DNA from: Aquila chrysaetos chrysaetos
Taxonomy: Eukaryota > Chordata > Aves > Accipitriformes > Accipitridae
NCBI RefSeq assembly: GCF_900496995.4
Contig: NC_044019.1
Span: 3,286,001-3,350,000 of the forward strand
DNA: 64,000 nucleotides
Direction: 5' to 3'
Under the pieces are notes generated by a model. The model searched no databases. It was given only the letters and a program-made list of their open reading frames with translations, and was not told where the DNA came from. Both the position numbers and the translations under genes were made by a program. Shown piece by piece: positions 12,901 through 27,300 of this stretch (positions are counted from its first letter, which is position 1; each line of letters starts with the position of its first letter).

Positions 12901-15900
12901 ATAAGTTAGAAGCCGCTCTCCTGGCACTCGGCCAGTTCCAGCACGCGTTGGCGGAGCTGATGGCCTGGCTGACCCACACCGAGGAGCTGCTTGACGCGCA
13001 AAAACCCATCAATGGAGACCCAAAAGTCATCGAGGTTGAACTTGCAAAGCACCATGTGAGTACTCCCACTCTAGGTCCATTTTTAGTCTATTCCTGTTGC
13101 AGGATTTTATTTCTCATGAAGGGTTTGAGTTGGTTTGTGTCCATGAGAGCATGCAGGAATTAACAGGGGGTTTTAGAAAGGTGTCCAACATTTGCCCAAC
13201 ACATCTCGTGTAGGTGCTGAAGAACGACGTCCTGGCCCACCAAGCGACCGTGGAGACGGTGAACAAAGCGGGCAACGAGCTGCTGGAGTCGAGCGCAGGG
13301 GACGATGCGAGCAGCCTGCGAAACCGCCTGGAGAAGCTGAACTCGTGCTGGGAGTCGGTGCTGCAGAAGACGGAGGAGAGGGAGCAGCAGTTGCAGTCCA
13401 CGCTCCAGCAGGTCGGGGACACGCATCGGGGGTATCCCTCTGTGCAGTGGATTGCTGCTGAGGGTCTGCTTGCCCCTTTGCTTTGGGGGGAAATGAAGGG
13501 GGAAAGAGTTAGAAAGACGCTGGGATTTTTTTTATGCAAGTTTTTCATCTAACTCTTAGTCCTGGACTGGTTCGGTGCCTGCCCAGAAGCATGGCATGGC
13601 CCAGGCACACCCACATGGTTGAGGATATACCATGTATACCCCTTCTTAATGTGCTGGTGCATCCAGCTCTGCCTCTTTATCTGGTTTTGAAGCAAACACA
13701 GCGTTAACCCTGGCGCAAGATCAATGGTGGCTGATGTCATCTGATCTGTGGCCGATAATATGTTCCCGAACAGGCCCAGGGTTTCCATGGTGAGATTGAA
13801 GACTTCCTCCTGTGGCTAACGAGGATGGAGAGCCAATTGTCGGCATCAAAACCCACAGGAGGTCTGCCAGAAACTGCCCGGGAACAACTCAATGCCCACA
13901 TGGTAATTTCTTAGGAGAGATTTTTAATGCTTTTAATTCAGCAAGCTCCTGTCTGTCAAATATCAGCATCAAAACTTCTCCCTTCCGTATCAAATGGGAA
14001 GAAGAGTGCTTCTCTGGTCTCTTCTTACGGAGAATTTTGTACTTGATGCCTGGGACAAGCATCACGATGCTTTGACCACCTTTCTCTGCTCAAAGTGACA
14101 CACTGCTGTCACTTTGGTGCCTGCCCTGAACCTAATTTTCTCGTCGCCCCGAGTCGCAGCAAGCCGCGGTCCCTCTCCGAGCTCTTTGTCTAACGCTTCG
14201 GTGACGCCTCCCTTGCAGGAGCTGTATGGCCAGCTCAAAGCCAAAGAAGACGTCTACAGTCAGCTGCTGGCCAAGGGGCGGCTGATGCTGCTGAACCGTG
14301 ACGACTCTGGTTCTGGCTCAAAGACGGAGCAGAGCGTAGCGCTGCTGGAGCAGAAGTGGTGTCTGGTCAGCACCAAGATGGAGGAGAGAAAGGTAGTGTT
14401 GGCGGAGAGATGCCGTCCACGCTTGCCCCATGAGCCGGTCTGACAGCAGTTGCTCCCTGCTTTCCCAGGAGGGATGGAGCTGGTCAGGGCTGGAGAGGAG
14501 GGCTCAGGGTTATTTTTATTTTTTTTTAGAAAACCTCTCTCTTGGTTGTGCACATTGAGTTTGTCTTTCAGGTGGTGCTGTCTGAGCATCAAGCTGTTAC
14601 TGGTTTTTCTACATAGTCATCAGAGTTGGTTAAATCAGACAGAAAATGAGAGTAAAATTGCGTTTTAGTTTAATGTAGAGGGGAGGTGGGAAGAAACCTC
14701 CCGCGGCTCTGAAAGGCAGGCTTTGTTGGACCTCTACAAGACAGCAGGCCAAATCCTTCTCCAAGCTGACTCCATCCTAGGCTTTTGGCCGGTGATGAGA
14801 TAAAACAAGGGACGCGGTGGCCTCAGCCCAGAATAAATTTGCGGTGCTGCAGCTGTTGCCATCGAAATATCCACCTCATTTACCGAGCCGCTCTCCCCAT
14901 GGTGATCCCTTTCTCAGGAAGCTGAGGGTGACGCAGCTGCTTGTGTGCCGATGAAGGTCTCCCCTTTCAGGGGCGATTCTTGTTTTGAAAGAAAGCGGTG
15001 GCTTTCACTGAAACCCCCTCCCCTTGGTAAACATGTCGCGTTCCCGGGCCGAGGCGATGAGGTTCCTGTGAGAGGGATGTTTCGGCAGGGACACAAAGGC
15101 TGCCTCTGTCTGCGAAACTCCAGATCGTGAGCTCTCACCCTCCGTGTTGTGTTTTTTTTTCCCCCCGCCTCCTTTTCTCCCTCCCCGCTGCGGCAGGCAA
15201 AGCTGGAGGAGGCGCTGGCCCTGGCCACGGACTTCCAGAACTCCCTCCAGGACTTCATCAACTGGCTCACACTGGCCGAGCAGAGCTTGAACATCGCACC
15301 CCCAGCCAGCCTTATCCTCAACGCCGTGCTGGCCCAGATCGACGAGCACAAGGTACCGGTGCTGCGAGCACCCAACGGCTCCCCGAGATGGGGATGGAGG
15401 GAGCAAGGGTAGCTCCTCATCTCCCCTGCACCCACGGGCTGCTCGCGGGCACGTCCAGCTCCCCTTACAGACAGGAGGACGTCTTTGCCTTTCGCAGGTG
15501 TTCGCCAACGAGGTAAACGCTCATCGGGATCGGATCATCGAGCTGGATCAAACCGGGAACCAGCTGAAGTTTCTCAGTCAAAAGCAGGACGTGGTGTTGA
15601 TCAAGAACCTGCTGGTGAGCGTCCAGTCCCGCTGGGAGAAAGTCGTCCAGCGCTCGGTGGAGCGGGGACGGGCTCTCGATGATGCCAGGAAGCGAGCCAA
15701 GCAGGTAAGAAATGTGGGAAGGGTGCGACAGACCCCGGGGTATGGCTGGCCTTGGAGGGCAGGAGGACCCGAGACCAGAAAGGGACTGAGGACACAGCCA
15801 ATGTTAAGTTTTGAACTTGGTCCTGTTTCTTTGCAGTTCCACGAAGCTTGGAAGAAACTGATTGATTGGCTGGAGGATGCAGAGAATCACCTGGACTCAG

Positions 15901-18900
15901 AGCTGGAGATATCCAATGATCCCGACAAAATCAAGCTCCAGCTCTCCAAACACAAGGTAGAGCTTTGCCAAAGCAAGATGGGTTGTGGACGCTGGTTGGA
16001 AGGGTGCTTCATCACGAGGGGGAGCAGGGCAACATCTCCTCTGCCGTCAGGACAGGGGAAAGGCATGTCCATGCCTACCACTGCCATGGAAAACGTTCAG
16101 CTGGGGATCTTCACGAGCACCCTGTATCTTCAGAGAGCCAAGGCCAGGCTTTCTGAAGCAGTTTTGTTTTCTCTCCGGTTCCCAGGAGTTCCAGAAGACA
16201 CTGGGGGGGAAGCAGCCCGTCTACGACACCACTATCAGGACAGGCAGAGCCCTCAAAGAAAAAGCCTTGCTTCCAGATGACACTCAGAAGCTGGACAATT
16301 TACTGGGAGAAGTCCGGGATAAGTGGGACACAGTGTGCGGCAAATCTGTGGAAAGGTAAGTCCAGCCCCAGTGTTGGACCAACAGCGCTCGTTTGCCAAG
16401 GACTCTTATCAAAGGGGAGGTGATTTCATGGGGTGGGTGGAGGAGGTCACTGGGACATGTTAAAAGGAGGTGAGTTTGTTTGTGGAAGTTCACGAGGATG
16501 TTTGTTTTTCAGGCAGCACAAGCTGGAAGAAGCCCTCTTGTTCTCTGGCCAGTTCATGGATGCGCTGCAGGCCTTGGTAGACTGGCTCTACAAGGTGGAA
16601 CCCCAGTTAGCTGAAGACCAGCCTGTCCACGGTGACCTGGATCTGGTCATGAACCTGATGGATGCTCACAAGGTGAAAGCGCCTTTTCCAGCCCTTCCCT
16701 GAGATACGTGTGGGGCTTGTCTTCCCCAAGAGCCAAAGAACAGAGGAGCCAGAGTTGGTGCCTTGCTGCAGAGCTGCGTATCTCGCTGCTTTGCTTTACT
16801 ACGGTGGACAAGGAGGGCAAAAACCGGGGCGAACAAGTGGGAAGAAACTTTTGTGTTACTGGGAAGGCTACAGGAGCTGGAGCTTTGTTCTTCCCAGATG
16901 CTATCAGTCAGATCTGTTGAGAGTTTAGTCTTGTAAAGATGGCTGATTTTATAGTCCTCTATAAACTTTGGTCTTGGCAGTTCTCTCCAGTGTGTCTTGG
17001 AGACTGGCGCTTCTGGGTTTGGATTAGGTCATACGTTGAAATCCCTGGACAGGGCTTGGGCGTCCGTTCAAGGCAGCTGCTGCGTTGCAGCCTGAGCAGG
17101 GGCTAGAGCTTGCCTGCTCCAGGTCACGACTGCTTCTGCCAGGGTGCAAAGCTGGGGCTCCTGCCCATGTGTACCTACACCGAAACGTGCTCAGGAGCTG
17201 CCTGCGCTGCCCACCTCCCTGCCTGCCTGCCCTCCCGTCGCACCGGGTTGTGGTGGATCCCTAATGTGGGTGCAAAACCCATGTTCCAACTATTTCAGAT
17301 GTGCCCCCCTGGTTTTTTGGTTTTTTTTTTCCCCTGACGTGAAATAACCCGCTGGGACTGACTAGCCCTGCTCGGCTTCTGCCCTCTCTCCTTCCAGGTC
17401 TTCCAGAAAGAGCTGGGGAAGCGCACGGGGACAGTCCAGGTGCTCAAGCGCTCCGGCCGGGAGCTCATCGAGAACAGCCGGGATGACACGACCTGGGTGA
17501 AGGTGCAGCTGCAGGAGCTGAGCAACCGGTGGGACACGGTGTGCAAGCTGTCCGTGTCCAAACAAACCCGCCTCGAACAGGCCTTGAAGCAGGTGAGCAG
17601 AAGGCTACGGGTGGAAACGGTCTCAGAGAACTTTGCCAGGCTCCAGGTTTGTGCCGGGAAGTCAACACAAACCTCCGAGAAGAGGTTTTTGCCCAGTGAC
17701 TGATCTCCTGGCTGAGCAGGACACCCCAGCCCTGCAGCAGTTACCAGTGACAGCAGCAAAGCAGTGGGTTGGTAGCAGTTATTTACTTATTCTTTTCCCC
17801 AAAGAAGAGCTGATAAAGGCTGATTTGAAAAGGGAGCATGAAAAGATCTCGCCGATGTGCACAGCAGGAATAGAGCTGTGATCAGACTGTCCAGGCTGGT
17901 GTTTGCTAATGTCCAGTGCAAGAGAGAGACCTAGATTGAAGCTAAGGGGAAAAAAAAAAAAAAGGTCAAAGTCTCTTAAATAGTTTTTATGTCAAGTAGG
18001 CAATTTACAGAATAAACAACCCAGGTGCCAAGTTGGTTAGAAGACAGGTAGTTGTGCTGTTTCTAAAAACATTTAGTTCTTCAGTGCAGATGATGCCGAG
18101 GGGAGGGAGGTGTCTGGCCACTGCGGGACCCGTCTGCTGGTGCTACACAAACCCAGGCCAACAGAAAGGGCTTTTTTTTCCCCCCTTTCTTAATTTGTTT
18201 TTAGAGTCCCTTTCAGCCCTTTGTCTCTCCAGCTGTCAGCAGTGAATGGAGCAGCCCATTTCGGGAGGAGGATGGCTAACGCCTATGCTTTTGTCGCCGT
18301 AGGCAGAGGAGTTCAGGACGGCCGTGCACATGCTGCTGGAGTGGCTCTCGGAGGCAGAGCAGTCCCTGCGCTTTCGGGGAGCGCTTCCCGACGACGCCGA
18401 GGCGTTGCAGTCCCTCATTGACGCGCACAAGGTAGCGGGGAGCTCTGAAACGCAACCCGAGCAAAATTTATGGGGGAGACTGTTGCAAAATAATTCATGT
18501 GGGCCTTTCAGGAGTTCATGAAGAAAGTGGAGGAGAAGAGAGTGGATGTGAACGCGGCGGTGGGCATGGGGGAGGTCATCCTGGCCGCCTGCCATCCCGA
18601 CTGCATCACCACGATCAAGCACTGGATCACCATCATCCGAGCCAGGTTCGAGGAGGTGAGTCCCACCAGGCTTTGTTCCAGGCTGACGGCGAGAGGCGGT
18701 GGTGGACGCCCCACCAAGGATGGCCGTGTGGTGTCGGTTCCTGCCCCGGGTTTCCCCGTGCCGGGCTGACGGTCGTCTCTGCGTTTCCAACAGGTTCTCA
18801 CGTGGGCGAAGCAGCACCAGCAGAGACTGGAGTCTGCGCTTTCCGAGCTGGTGGCGAATGCAGAGCTTCTGGAAGAGCTCCTGGCTTGGATCCAGTGGGC

Positions 18901-21900
18901 TGAGACAACCCTGATCCAGCGGGACCAGGAGCCCATGCCACAAAATATTGATCAGGTCAAAGCCCTCATCTCCGAACACCAGGTGAGCCCAGTGCCGAAC
19001 ACGGCGGGCGCTCGGGAGGGGGGCGGAGGGGCTGTTCCTGCCCCTCCATGGAGGAGCCATGGACTTCTCTTGGAAGTCCCTATTAAAACAGCGTGTGACC
19101 CAACCGGAGCTGTCACCTGGGAGCAAAGCGAAGCCAACCCAGGCGATGAACTCGGAACGTTTGCAGATCCAAGCCAGTGCTGCGCAATAGCTTGACCACG
19201 AGCCCCCGTCGCCGGCGCTTAACGCTCCCATCTCCTCTGTGGGCTTGGCAAGTCCCAGCGAGGATCTGGAGCAACAGGAGACCGAAAACATCTCGAAACT
19301 GCAAAGGTTTTCTTGTCCCTTCTGTATTTTGACAGTCCTTTATGGAGGAGATGACGCGGAAACAGCCAGATGTGGACCGGGTCACGAAGACATACAAGAG
19401 GAAAGCTACTGAGCCCCCCCACGGGCCTTTCATCGAGAAGTCCCGCAGCAACAGTATGTGTCTGCTTGATACGCAGCTTTGGGTGAAATGTGCTACGATG
19501 GGAGGAAATGAGACGCATAGGAAACTAATTAACTTTGATTATCAATTAACAAGGCATCCTGCATTGACAGCCACCAGGAAGGCAGTTGAAACTTGTCAGG
19601 AGGCAAAAATCCAGGTGGCATTTGCCGAAACACCCGTGTTGGGGTGTGCTGCGCCTGGGGAAGCTTGTGCTGTCACTGCTCTTCTCTTTCTGTCAGTAGT
19701 TGCTTTGTGATGAGATTGTGAGGTCTTTTTTTATGTTGTTTCTTGAAGCTAGAGTCCAATGTGAATTCCCAAGTGCAAAGGGAGCGCAGGGAGGGGTTTG
19801 GTGTAGAACCGTCCATCGCCCCGTCCTACCTGGGAACACTGCATCCCTTCAGAGAGCAGCCAGCAAGGCTGTGGGAGGTTTTCTATTTGAAAAATAAAAT
19901 GTATTTCATTGCTGCTCTTTCCTGGACTGCTTGGACTTGCTGAACCCATCACCACCACCTCAAACAATTCCTTTTCTCCCTTTTTCCAGGAAAATCCTTG
20001 AGTCAGGCCACCCCCCCCAGCATGCCCATTATCTCCCAGTCGGAAACAAAGAACCCCCGGATAAACCAGCTCTCGGCCCGCTGGCAGCAGGTCTGGCTGC
20101 TGGCGCTGGAGCGGCAGCGGAAACTCAACGATGCCCTGGACAGACTGGAGGAGGTAACGGCCGCCGGCTGCTCTGGGCAGGGTGGGTGGGAGCGGCGCTG
20201 GGGTTTGCTTGCCGGAGAGGTGTGAGAAGCATTTTAAATTAGTGCTGCCTCTTGAATTGCCCAGCTCTTGCAGACGGTTGCTGCTGCTTTTCTGAAAACG
20301 CCAAAAGAAAAAGGAAATAATAATTCCTGAAATATTAAGGCTGAAAACTACCTTCTGTAATTAACTGCACATTAATGAACTGCTTTGTGCCCCTGCAGTC
20401 GGTATCTGTAGAGGTAATGATGACAGCCAGGCCTGCTTTACTCCTAGTAATTAGTTTAACAATTACTGTCTATATCTTTTCCAAACATCTAATGTAATTT
20501 TTGTTTTTATTTATGCTTAACAAAGCAGCTATGCCCAGAAGTGAGTGTTTTTGTTTTTCGTTGCTTTTGCTGTAGGTCAGTTCAGTTTATACGTATTAAT
20601 GTTTTTTCTTTGTTGCTTTTAACTCCAAGAATGTTTAGAGGGAAAAAAAAAAAAAAAGCGCTAAAAATTGTTGCATTACCTTGCTGTGAGCTGCTTGAGC
20701 TGGTGGGGTCATGGGAGTCCTTTCGGGGCGGGGGGATAAAAAGGGTGTTAGTTTAAATTGGAGGGTGAGTGGCTCGTCTGAGGCTGGTGGCAGAGCCGCA
20801 GGGCCAGGGTTTGCAGAGCTGAGATGTGCCCCAGCCGCTGTCTTACCTGGAAGACGAGCAAGAAATCCCTTCTCAGCTGCTTAGAGGGAAAGGGAGAGGG
20901 AAGATGCGTGCCCAAAACGATGCCAGCAATGGGTATTCCTCCCGGGCAGAGCCTGGCGAATCGTTAGGCGAAATCCCAAGCGAGGAAGCATCCCCAAATA
21001 CCCGACCGGAGACGGGGGGTGTGTGTGTGTGTCTGTGTGCAAGTAGCTGATATCTCTGCGTATGTGTACGTATACCAGCGTGGGGGATGCTGCATCCCGT
21101 GTCGATGGTTCCGTGATGCGCAGTCCACGTGGTGGCTGTCGGCTACGCTGTGTGTCCTTCTGTTCTGGAAAGTCGATTTGAGTGGCCCCCTCATTAATGG
21201 GGGTCATCTGGATAAACCCAGATAAACCTTCCCAGGAGGGTGGGCAGTGAGCGTTAGCGCCAGGAGCTCGGGCATGGCCTCACCTGAAGGCTGGTGTTTT
21301 AGGGTGCTGTAGGGTGCTGCTCCTTTGGGGATTTCCCCCACTGACTCTCACGGGTTTCCTTCCAGTTGAAGGAGTTTGCCAACTTTGACTTCGATGTCTG
21401 GCGGAAGAAGTATATGCGCTGGATGAACCACAAGAAATCCCGCGTCATGGACTTCTTCCGGCGCATCGACAAAGACCAAGATGGGAAGATCACCCGGCAG
21501 GAGTTTATTGACGGCATCCTGGCCTCTAGTAAGTCCCTGCCTGCCTGAAACCAGCTCGGAGAATGGCCACCTCGGTCCGACAAGGTTGTCTCTGCTCAAG
21601 GACCGAGATGCAGACCATGCCCCGACATCCCCGGCTCTGATGAGTGAGGTCCCTGCATCGGTTGCTCATTTCTCTCTCCTTCCAGAATTCCCCACCACGA
21701 AGCTGGAGATGACCGCGGTGGCCGACATCTTTGACCGTGACGGTGACGGCTACATTGATTACTATGAGTTTGTGGCTGCTCTCCATCCCAACAAGGATGC
21801 CTACCGCCCCACCACTGATGCCGACAAGATCGAAGATGAGGTAAAGCACCAAAAGAGATGGGTGCTCGGGGGTGTTGGGGTGGTTCAGGCTGGGGGTTGG

Positions 21901-23013
21901 CAGTGGGAAAGGCAAAAAGGAGGAAAAGAAAAAAAGGATTGTGGTGGTACCGAGCCAAAATAATTGGCTGGTACTGACAGTACCTACCATGTTTTTGAAG
22001 GAAAGGCTCCCGAGGGCTGTGTGTTATCCAAGCAGTGCCTTGTGTTGGGGAAAACTCCCAAAATCCTGGTCCCTTACCTCTCTTGTTGGTGATGGCAGGT
22101 CACCAGGCAAGTGGCCCAGTGCAAGTGTGCCAAGAGATTTCAAGTGGAGCAGATCGGCGAGAACAAATACCGGGTAAGGCAGAGGGGGCCGAACGCTGCC
22201 CCGGCGGCACAAATCCTGCTCCCTCTTCCCACTGGGGCGGGCAGGGGAGGGGGGGAATCACCGAGGGGGTGCCCAGCCTGGCGCAAGGGGGAACCCCCCT
22301 GGGCTCCCCGGGGCGAGACGGAGACCTCGTCCTCCGGCACGCCGGCTCCTGGCGGAGGTGGCTGGGCCGTGTTTGCCCAGCGCTGTCCTCGGCCCCAGGG
22401 CGTTCCCCAAATCGGGAGAGCATAAAAGTGGCCCTGTTCTGGGACGGCCAGCCCGCCGGCCCCGTGAAACGCTGCATTCACTCCACCGGCAGCCGCCCTT
22501 GAAGTTTTCCTCGTGGATGAGTGTACCTTAACGCCTGTGTTTTTCTTAGCTCGCTCCCGAAGAAGGGAGAATAATTTCCTTAAAGAATCTCTTTGTAACG
22601 AGCTCGCTGTTTATGTTTCAAATCGTTCACCGAGGTGAACTGGTGAAACGAGCTGGCAGCAGAGCTGCCTGCTGGTTTTGGGGGCTGATGCTCCGGCCGG
22701 GAGGAGCTGAGCCGCAGTGCTCGCCCCCCCTTCCCCGGCTGCACCGGTCCCAGGCTCCCCGAGCTTCTACCTTACACCCAAACAGCATAAACCCCACAGA
22801 TTTCTAACTACCTGCAGTTAACAGTTTTCATGATTATTGCACTGTTAATCCCATAAATGTTTTTCTTGTTTTTCTTTCCCCTCCTCTTCCTCTTGACTTT
22901 CCTTCCCTCTCACCCCCCCCCCCCCCCCCATCCCCTCTGCCTCCACAACTCCTCTCCCTCCGTAGTTCTTCCTCGGCAATCAGGTACAGTTTGCCTTGTG
23001 ATGCTGTCTCTCA

Positions 23014-23045
<32 letters not shown>

Positions 23046-24303
23046 CCTTTTTTTTTTTTTTTTTAACAAACGTAGCTTTGTGTGTCCATGATGCTGCTCT
23101 GTCCTTTGTTGCTGTGGGAGGATGTGATCTGTGAGCACTGCTCAGCAGAGCCTGGTACAGAGGAGTGCCCTGAGCTGGGAGGGCCACCCGAAAAAAAAGA
23201 CTACATTGGGCAGAAAAAGGGGAAAAATTCGATGGAAAAAGCAGGATTTGACCAAAATGGAGATCTTTTTTTCTCTCCGTGGCTCCTTTCTTGGATACGT
23301 TGGGGATGTTGATGGTAACTGGTGGCAAATCACAGCACCCTGCTGTGGGCAGCACTGAGATACAGACGGGCTCATGCCCGGGACTGCCCTCCTTTGGGGA
23401 GCAGCCAGTCCACATGAAATCACAGGGGTACAACTACCTGTAGGAGGGCTGTACCAGGCTCTGGGTGGGCTTGGATCGCAATCACCGTGGAATGAGAATG
23501 CTGAGTCCACCCCTTTAATCCCATAGGTAACGATAACTAAACCCTCATCCCCACTACACCCGCTGAGTAACTCCTAACTGGAGCGAGGCTCACAAAACCT
23601 GCATGTATCCCCATTACTGTCATGACCCGAGATGATCGGGTGCAGTGTGCGTGAGTGCTGGCTGGTTTTGGGGGGGCAGAGCTCTTTTTTTAATGGGACT
23701 GGAGCATCACGTGCCATTACGATGTGCCCACTGCCCCTACTTGAACAGAAAAGCATGTTTTTCATGTGGAATGATGGTGCCCTACCAAAAACATGCCAAA
23801 AAAGAAACAAACTTGGATGTTGGAAGTGGATGGATCCAGGAGAGCTCTGGCTTTAATTTAGATAGTGATTACAGAAACGTTTTCAACAGCAACTGAAAAA
23901 TAGTGTAAATGCGGCAGTGGAGATGAGAATTGACTTGTCCCTGGTTTTCCCTGGTGCAGAACTAGCTTTTGAAGGACACCTTAGGTAGAGCCCAGAGAGA
24001 GGGAAGGCAGCTCCTCTGCCCTTCTCCCCGCCCGCGGGCACCATGGCCGTGCCGAGCGCGGCTGCGGCAGCTCTTTCACCACCGTGCTGGGGCGAGCACC
24101 TTTTGGTAGGACCCCAAGCAGGGAGACCCACCAGTGCACGGTCCAGGGTCCCATGTCCCTGCGGGAAGGAGAGCCGGAGATGCTGTTGCCTCCTGCCCCC
24201 CTGCCTGGCGCGACCCATCTCAGTGTGGCTTTGCACTCTCTTGTTTTCATTTAATCTCTTGGGTTTTGTGTTCTTATCCACCCAGGGAAAATGTTGCTGC
24301 TTT

Positions 24304-24343
<40 letters not shown>

Positions 24344-27300
24344 GTTCTGAAGATGGTCTTGCTTTCAAAGGCTGGTTCCTCTGTCTTCTCATCACAGCAG
24401 GTGCTCTGTAGACCTGGATGTGGAGCTGCTACACGTGAGCCAGGCTCCCGGTGTCCTGCACCGGCTCTGCCGCTTGCCCGATGCAGAGGGCAACCAGGAG
24501 CCTGGGCTTCACTGTCCAGGAGATTTAGGGAGCTTTGAAAAACAGACACATGCTTCTGATTCAGGGCGCACTTGTTTGACATTGCAGGTGTTTAAAATCA
24601 CTAATGAACATTGCAATCACTAATCAACATTGCTGCGGGATTCCTGCCTGGATTCCCATCACTCTGCACTCACCAAAACATCCTCACTGGGCGATCTCTG
24701 TGGTGGGGGCTTTCTGGCTGGTGGGGGTCAAGTCTGAGGCTCAGTGAAATCCTTGGACTTCAGACTTGACGATAAGAGGTTTCTCGCTCAGCGGTGACGC
24801 AGCACTGCTTGCCTTGCTGATTCACTGGCACTCAGTGATCTGAATCGGCCGGCTCTTTTCCACATGGGCTGCACCAGGAGGGTCATTGCATTGCCAGCCT
24901 CTATTTCCTTCACAATAAAAGGAAAAACTACAATTTGGGCTGAGAAAACCCATCCAAAGACCAAATTCCAAAACCTCATTTGCTACTCTAAAAAATTCTT
25001 TCTTTCTAGCTTTAAAACTAAAGGATTTGGATAGTTGCATCATCTTAAAACCACACAGCAGAAAAACTCCTGTAAATTGGTACTGGCCTGCACTTATTCC
25101 AGAAGAACCTATCTGGAGAAACCTTAAAAGTATTCAATAGCTCAATAAAAGCATTTGGTGCAGCCTGCTGCAGGAAGGAGCCGAGTGTCCCTTGTCGTGT
25201 CCCCCTTGTCTGAACTGTTTCTTGGCTCCGCAGTTCGGCGATTCCCAGCAGCTGCGGCTGGTCCGTATCCTGCGGAGCACAGTCATGGTTCGCGTCGGTG
25301 GAGGATGGATGGCCCTGGATGAATTTTTAGTGAAGAATGATCCTTGCAGAGGTAAGGCAATTCCTGGGTTTTATACAACTGGCGTCTTCTCACCCAGTAA
25401 GGGGAGTTTGAGAACTTGTCTGCTGTGACTGTGAATGACCAGGTGGGTCTGGGTTATCCAAATAACAGGCGGGAACTGGAGAAAACAGATCCAAAGCAAA
25501 CCACAGAACTTAAAATCACAAGATTTGGCAATACTGCAGCAAATCTCACAAGTGTTTAGCCAGGTGTCCTGGGAGAAGAAGAGGGAAGCGTTGTGTTTCT
25601 TAATTTTAAGACCCCAGCAAGCAGAGCTGCATTGCCATGCTGGGGGTCTCGGCTTCCCTTTGAAGCGGTCGGTGCGTACTTGTGACTCTGTGGGTGATGG
25701 AGTAAGCTTTGCAAAGGTGATCTGAAAGAATTCAAAAGGTTCAAAGCCAGGAGAGGGTAAAATCCTGGTCGGAGACACTCTGGGGAGAAGATGCTCCAGC
25801 TCAGGATCCATGAACCCATGGCACTGCAGCACTGGGCTGTGGCCACAGGGCACTGATGGTCCAGGCTCATCCTAGTGAATAAGGAGACATTTCTCTTGTG
25901 CCTTTGAACTACTTGATTTCTCTCTGATGTATTTCTAATACAAGTATTTTCAGTTCGTTTGTTGTCTTTAGAGCAGCAGCATAAGGAACTACTTTGGAAA
26001 CCCTGAGCTGTGCAGGACCATGCACCTTAAATAGCTGTTTGCAGCGAGAGCTGCTGATGGTGCTGGGTCTTCTTTTAATGCCTTAAAATAAAGTTTCTTC
26101 CCCCAGCTCTGCCTGTGAGGGTGGAAACGTGGCCCTTCTTTTTTCTGGATTGCCACATGCAAGATTTGAGTTGTAAAAGGGGGCTGTATTTAGACATCAT
26201 TGTCCGTGGGTCTGTTCAGGGCTGCGTCGGATTTCTTTGGCGGATTTTGAGCACTGCATCCTGCTGTAAGTGTGTTGATAAGCGTCACCTTGCACAAGTG
26301 TGTCCCAGAGATTGATCAGCCTGGCAGTGAAACAAAAAAGACGTTTCAATTCAGCATTAATGCAGGAAAATTCAAGTACAAGGAGCTCCTGGATGAAGTG
26401 AGCTTAAGGAAGATACAGCAGTACATTAGAAAGGAAGAACCAGCTAGATCTTGGGTTTTTAGGGCTGAGCAGTGTTTGCTGGAGCTCATTTGGTGGGACA
26501 TGTTTGGAAGGGATAGTTGGGATAATGCAGCCCAGGTTCATGTACCGTGGGTACGGAGAACCGGGGTCACCTCCTTTCCAAAACCTTCAGTCTTGAGGTT
26601 TTTTTGTGGTCAGAGCTGTTGGGCTGGAAGCGATGCTCTGCTGCGACCGGCCGAGAGCCTTGACCCAGGGACAGAGAAGGATTAGCAAGGGGGCTGGCCA
26701 GGAATGAAGCGCATCAAGGCTGCGTATTTTGGAGAGCTTAGGTCTGTACTCCATATGTCCTTGTCTCACTGGGGTCTTTGAGATGTTAATTGCTTCGGAT
26801 ATGTCTTCTTCAAGCTGCTGCCTGACCATTCCTTGCTCCTGCTGTCCGACGGCTGTTGCTGAAAGCAGCATGATTTACAGCGTATACCGCTTGCTTCGGG
26901 GAACCTTCAGGGTTTTCCTGCTCCTCCAGCCTCCCCCGTTCATGCTTTGCAGCAGATGTTTTACAGTGCTGACACTGAGGTTATTTCCATCCCTTGGTTA
27001 TCTCAGCGTGGTGCTTCCCTTTTGCAGTTGCTTTCTTGGCTTTCTGGTCCATAATGCATTGACTCTAAAATTGCTCCCACGTCCTATAAGGCTCGGTGCA
27101 TGCCCTTGCTCTCTGTTCAAACACCATGAGCATGAAATACGTTGGCACATGTCAGCTGGCCCAGGAGCTGAAGTCTGTACAGATTTTCTCCCTGCTTGGT
27201 TGCCCCTTGCTTGTCGAAAGCCAACCCTCCAGCTCTTTGGGGCGTTTGGATGAAAGTTTTAAAGTTGGCTTTTAAGGGGTAGTGGTCAGTTCTCTCTCAT

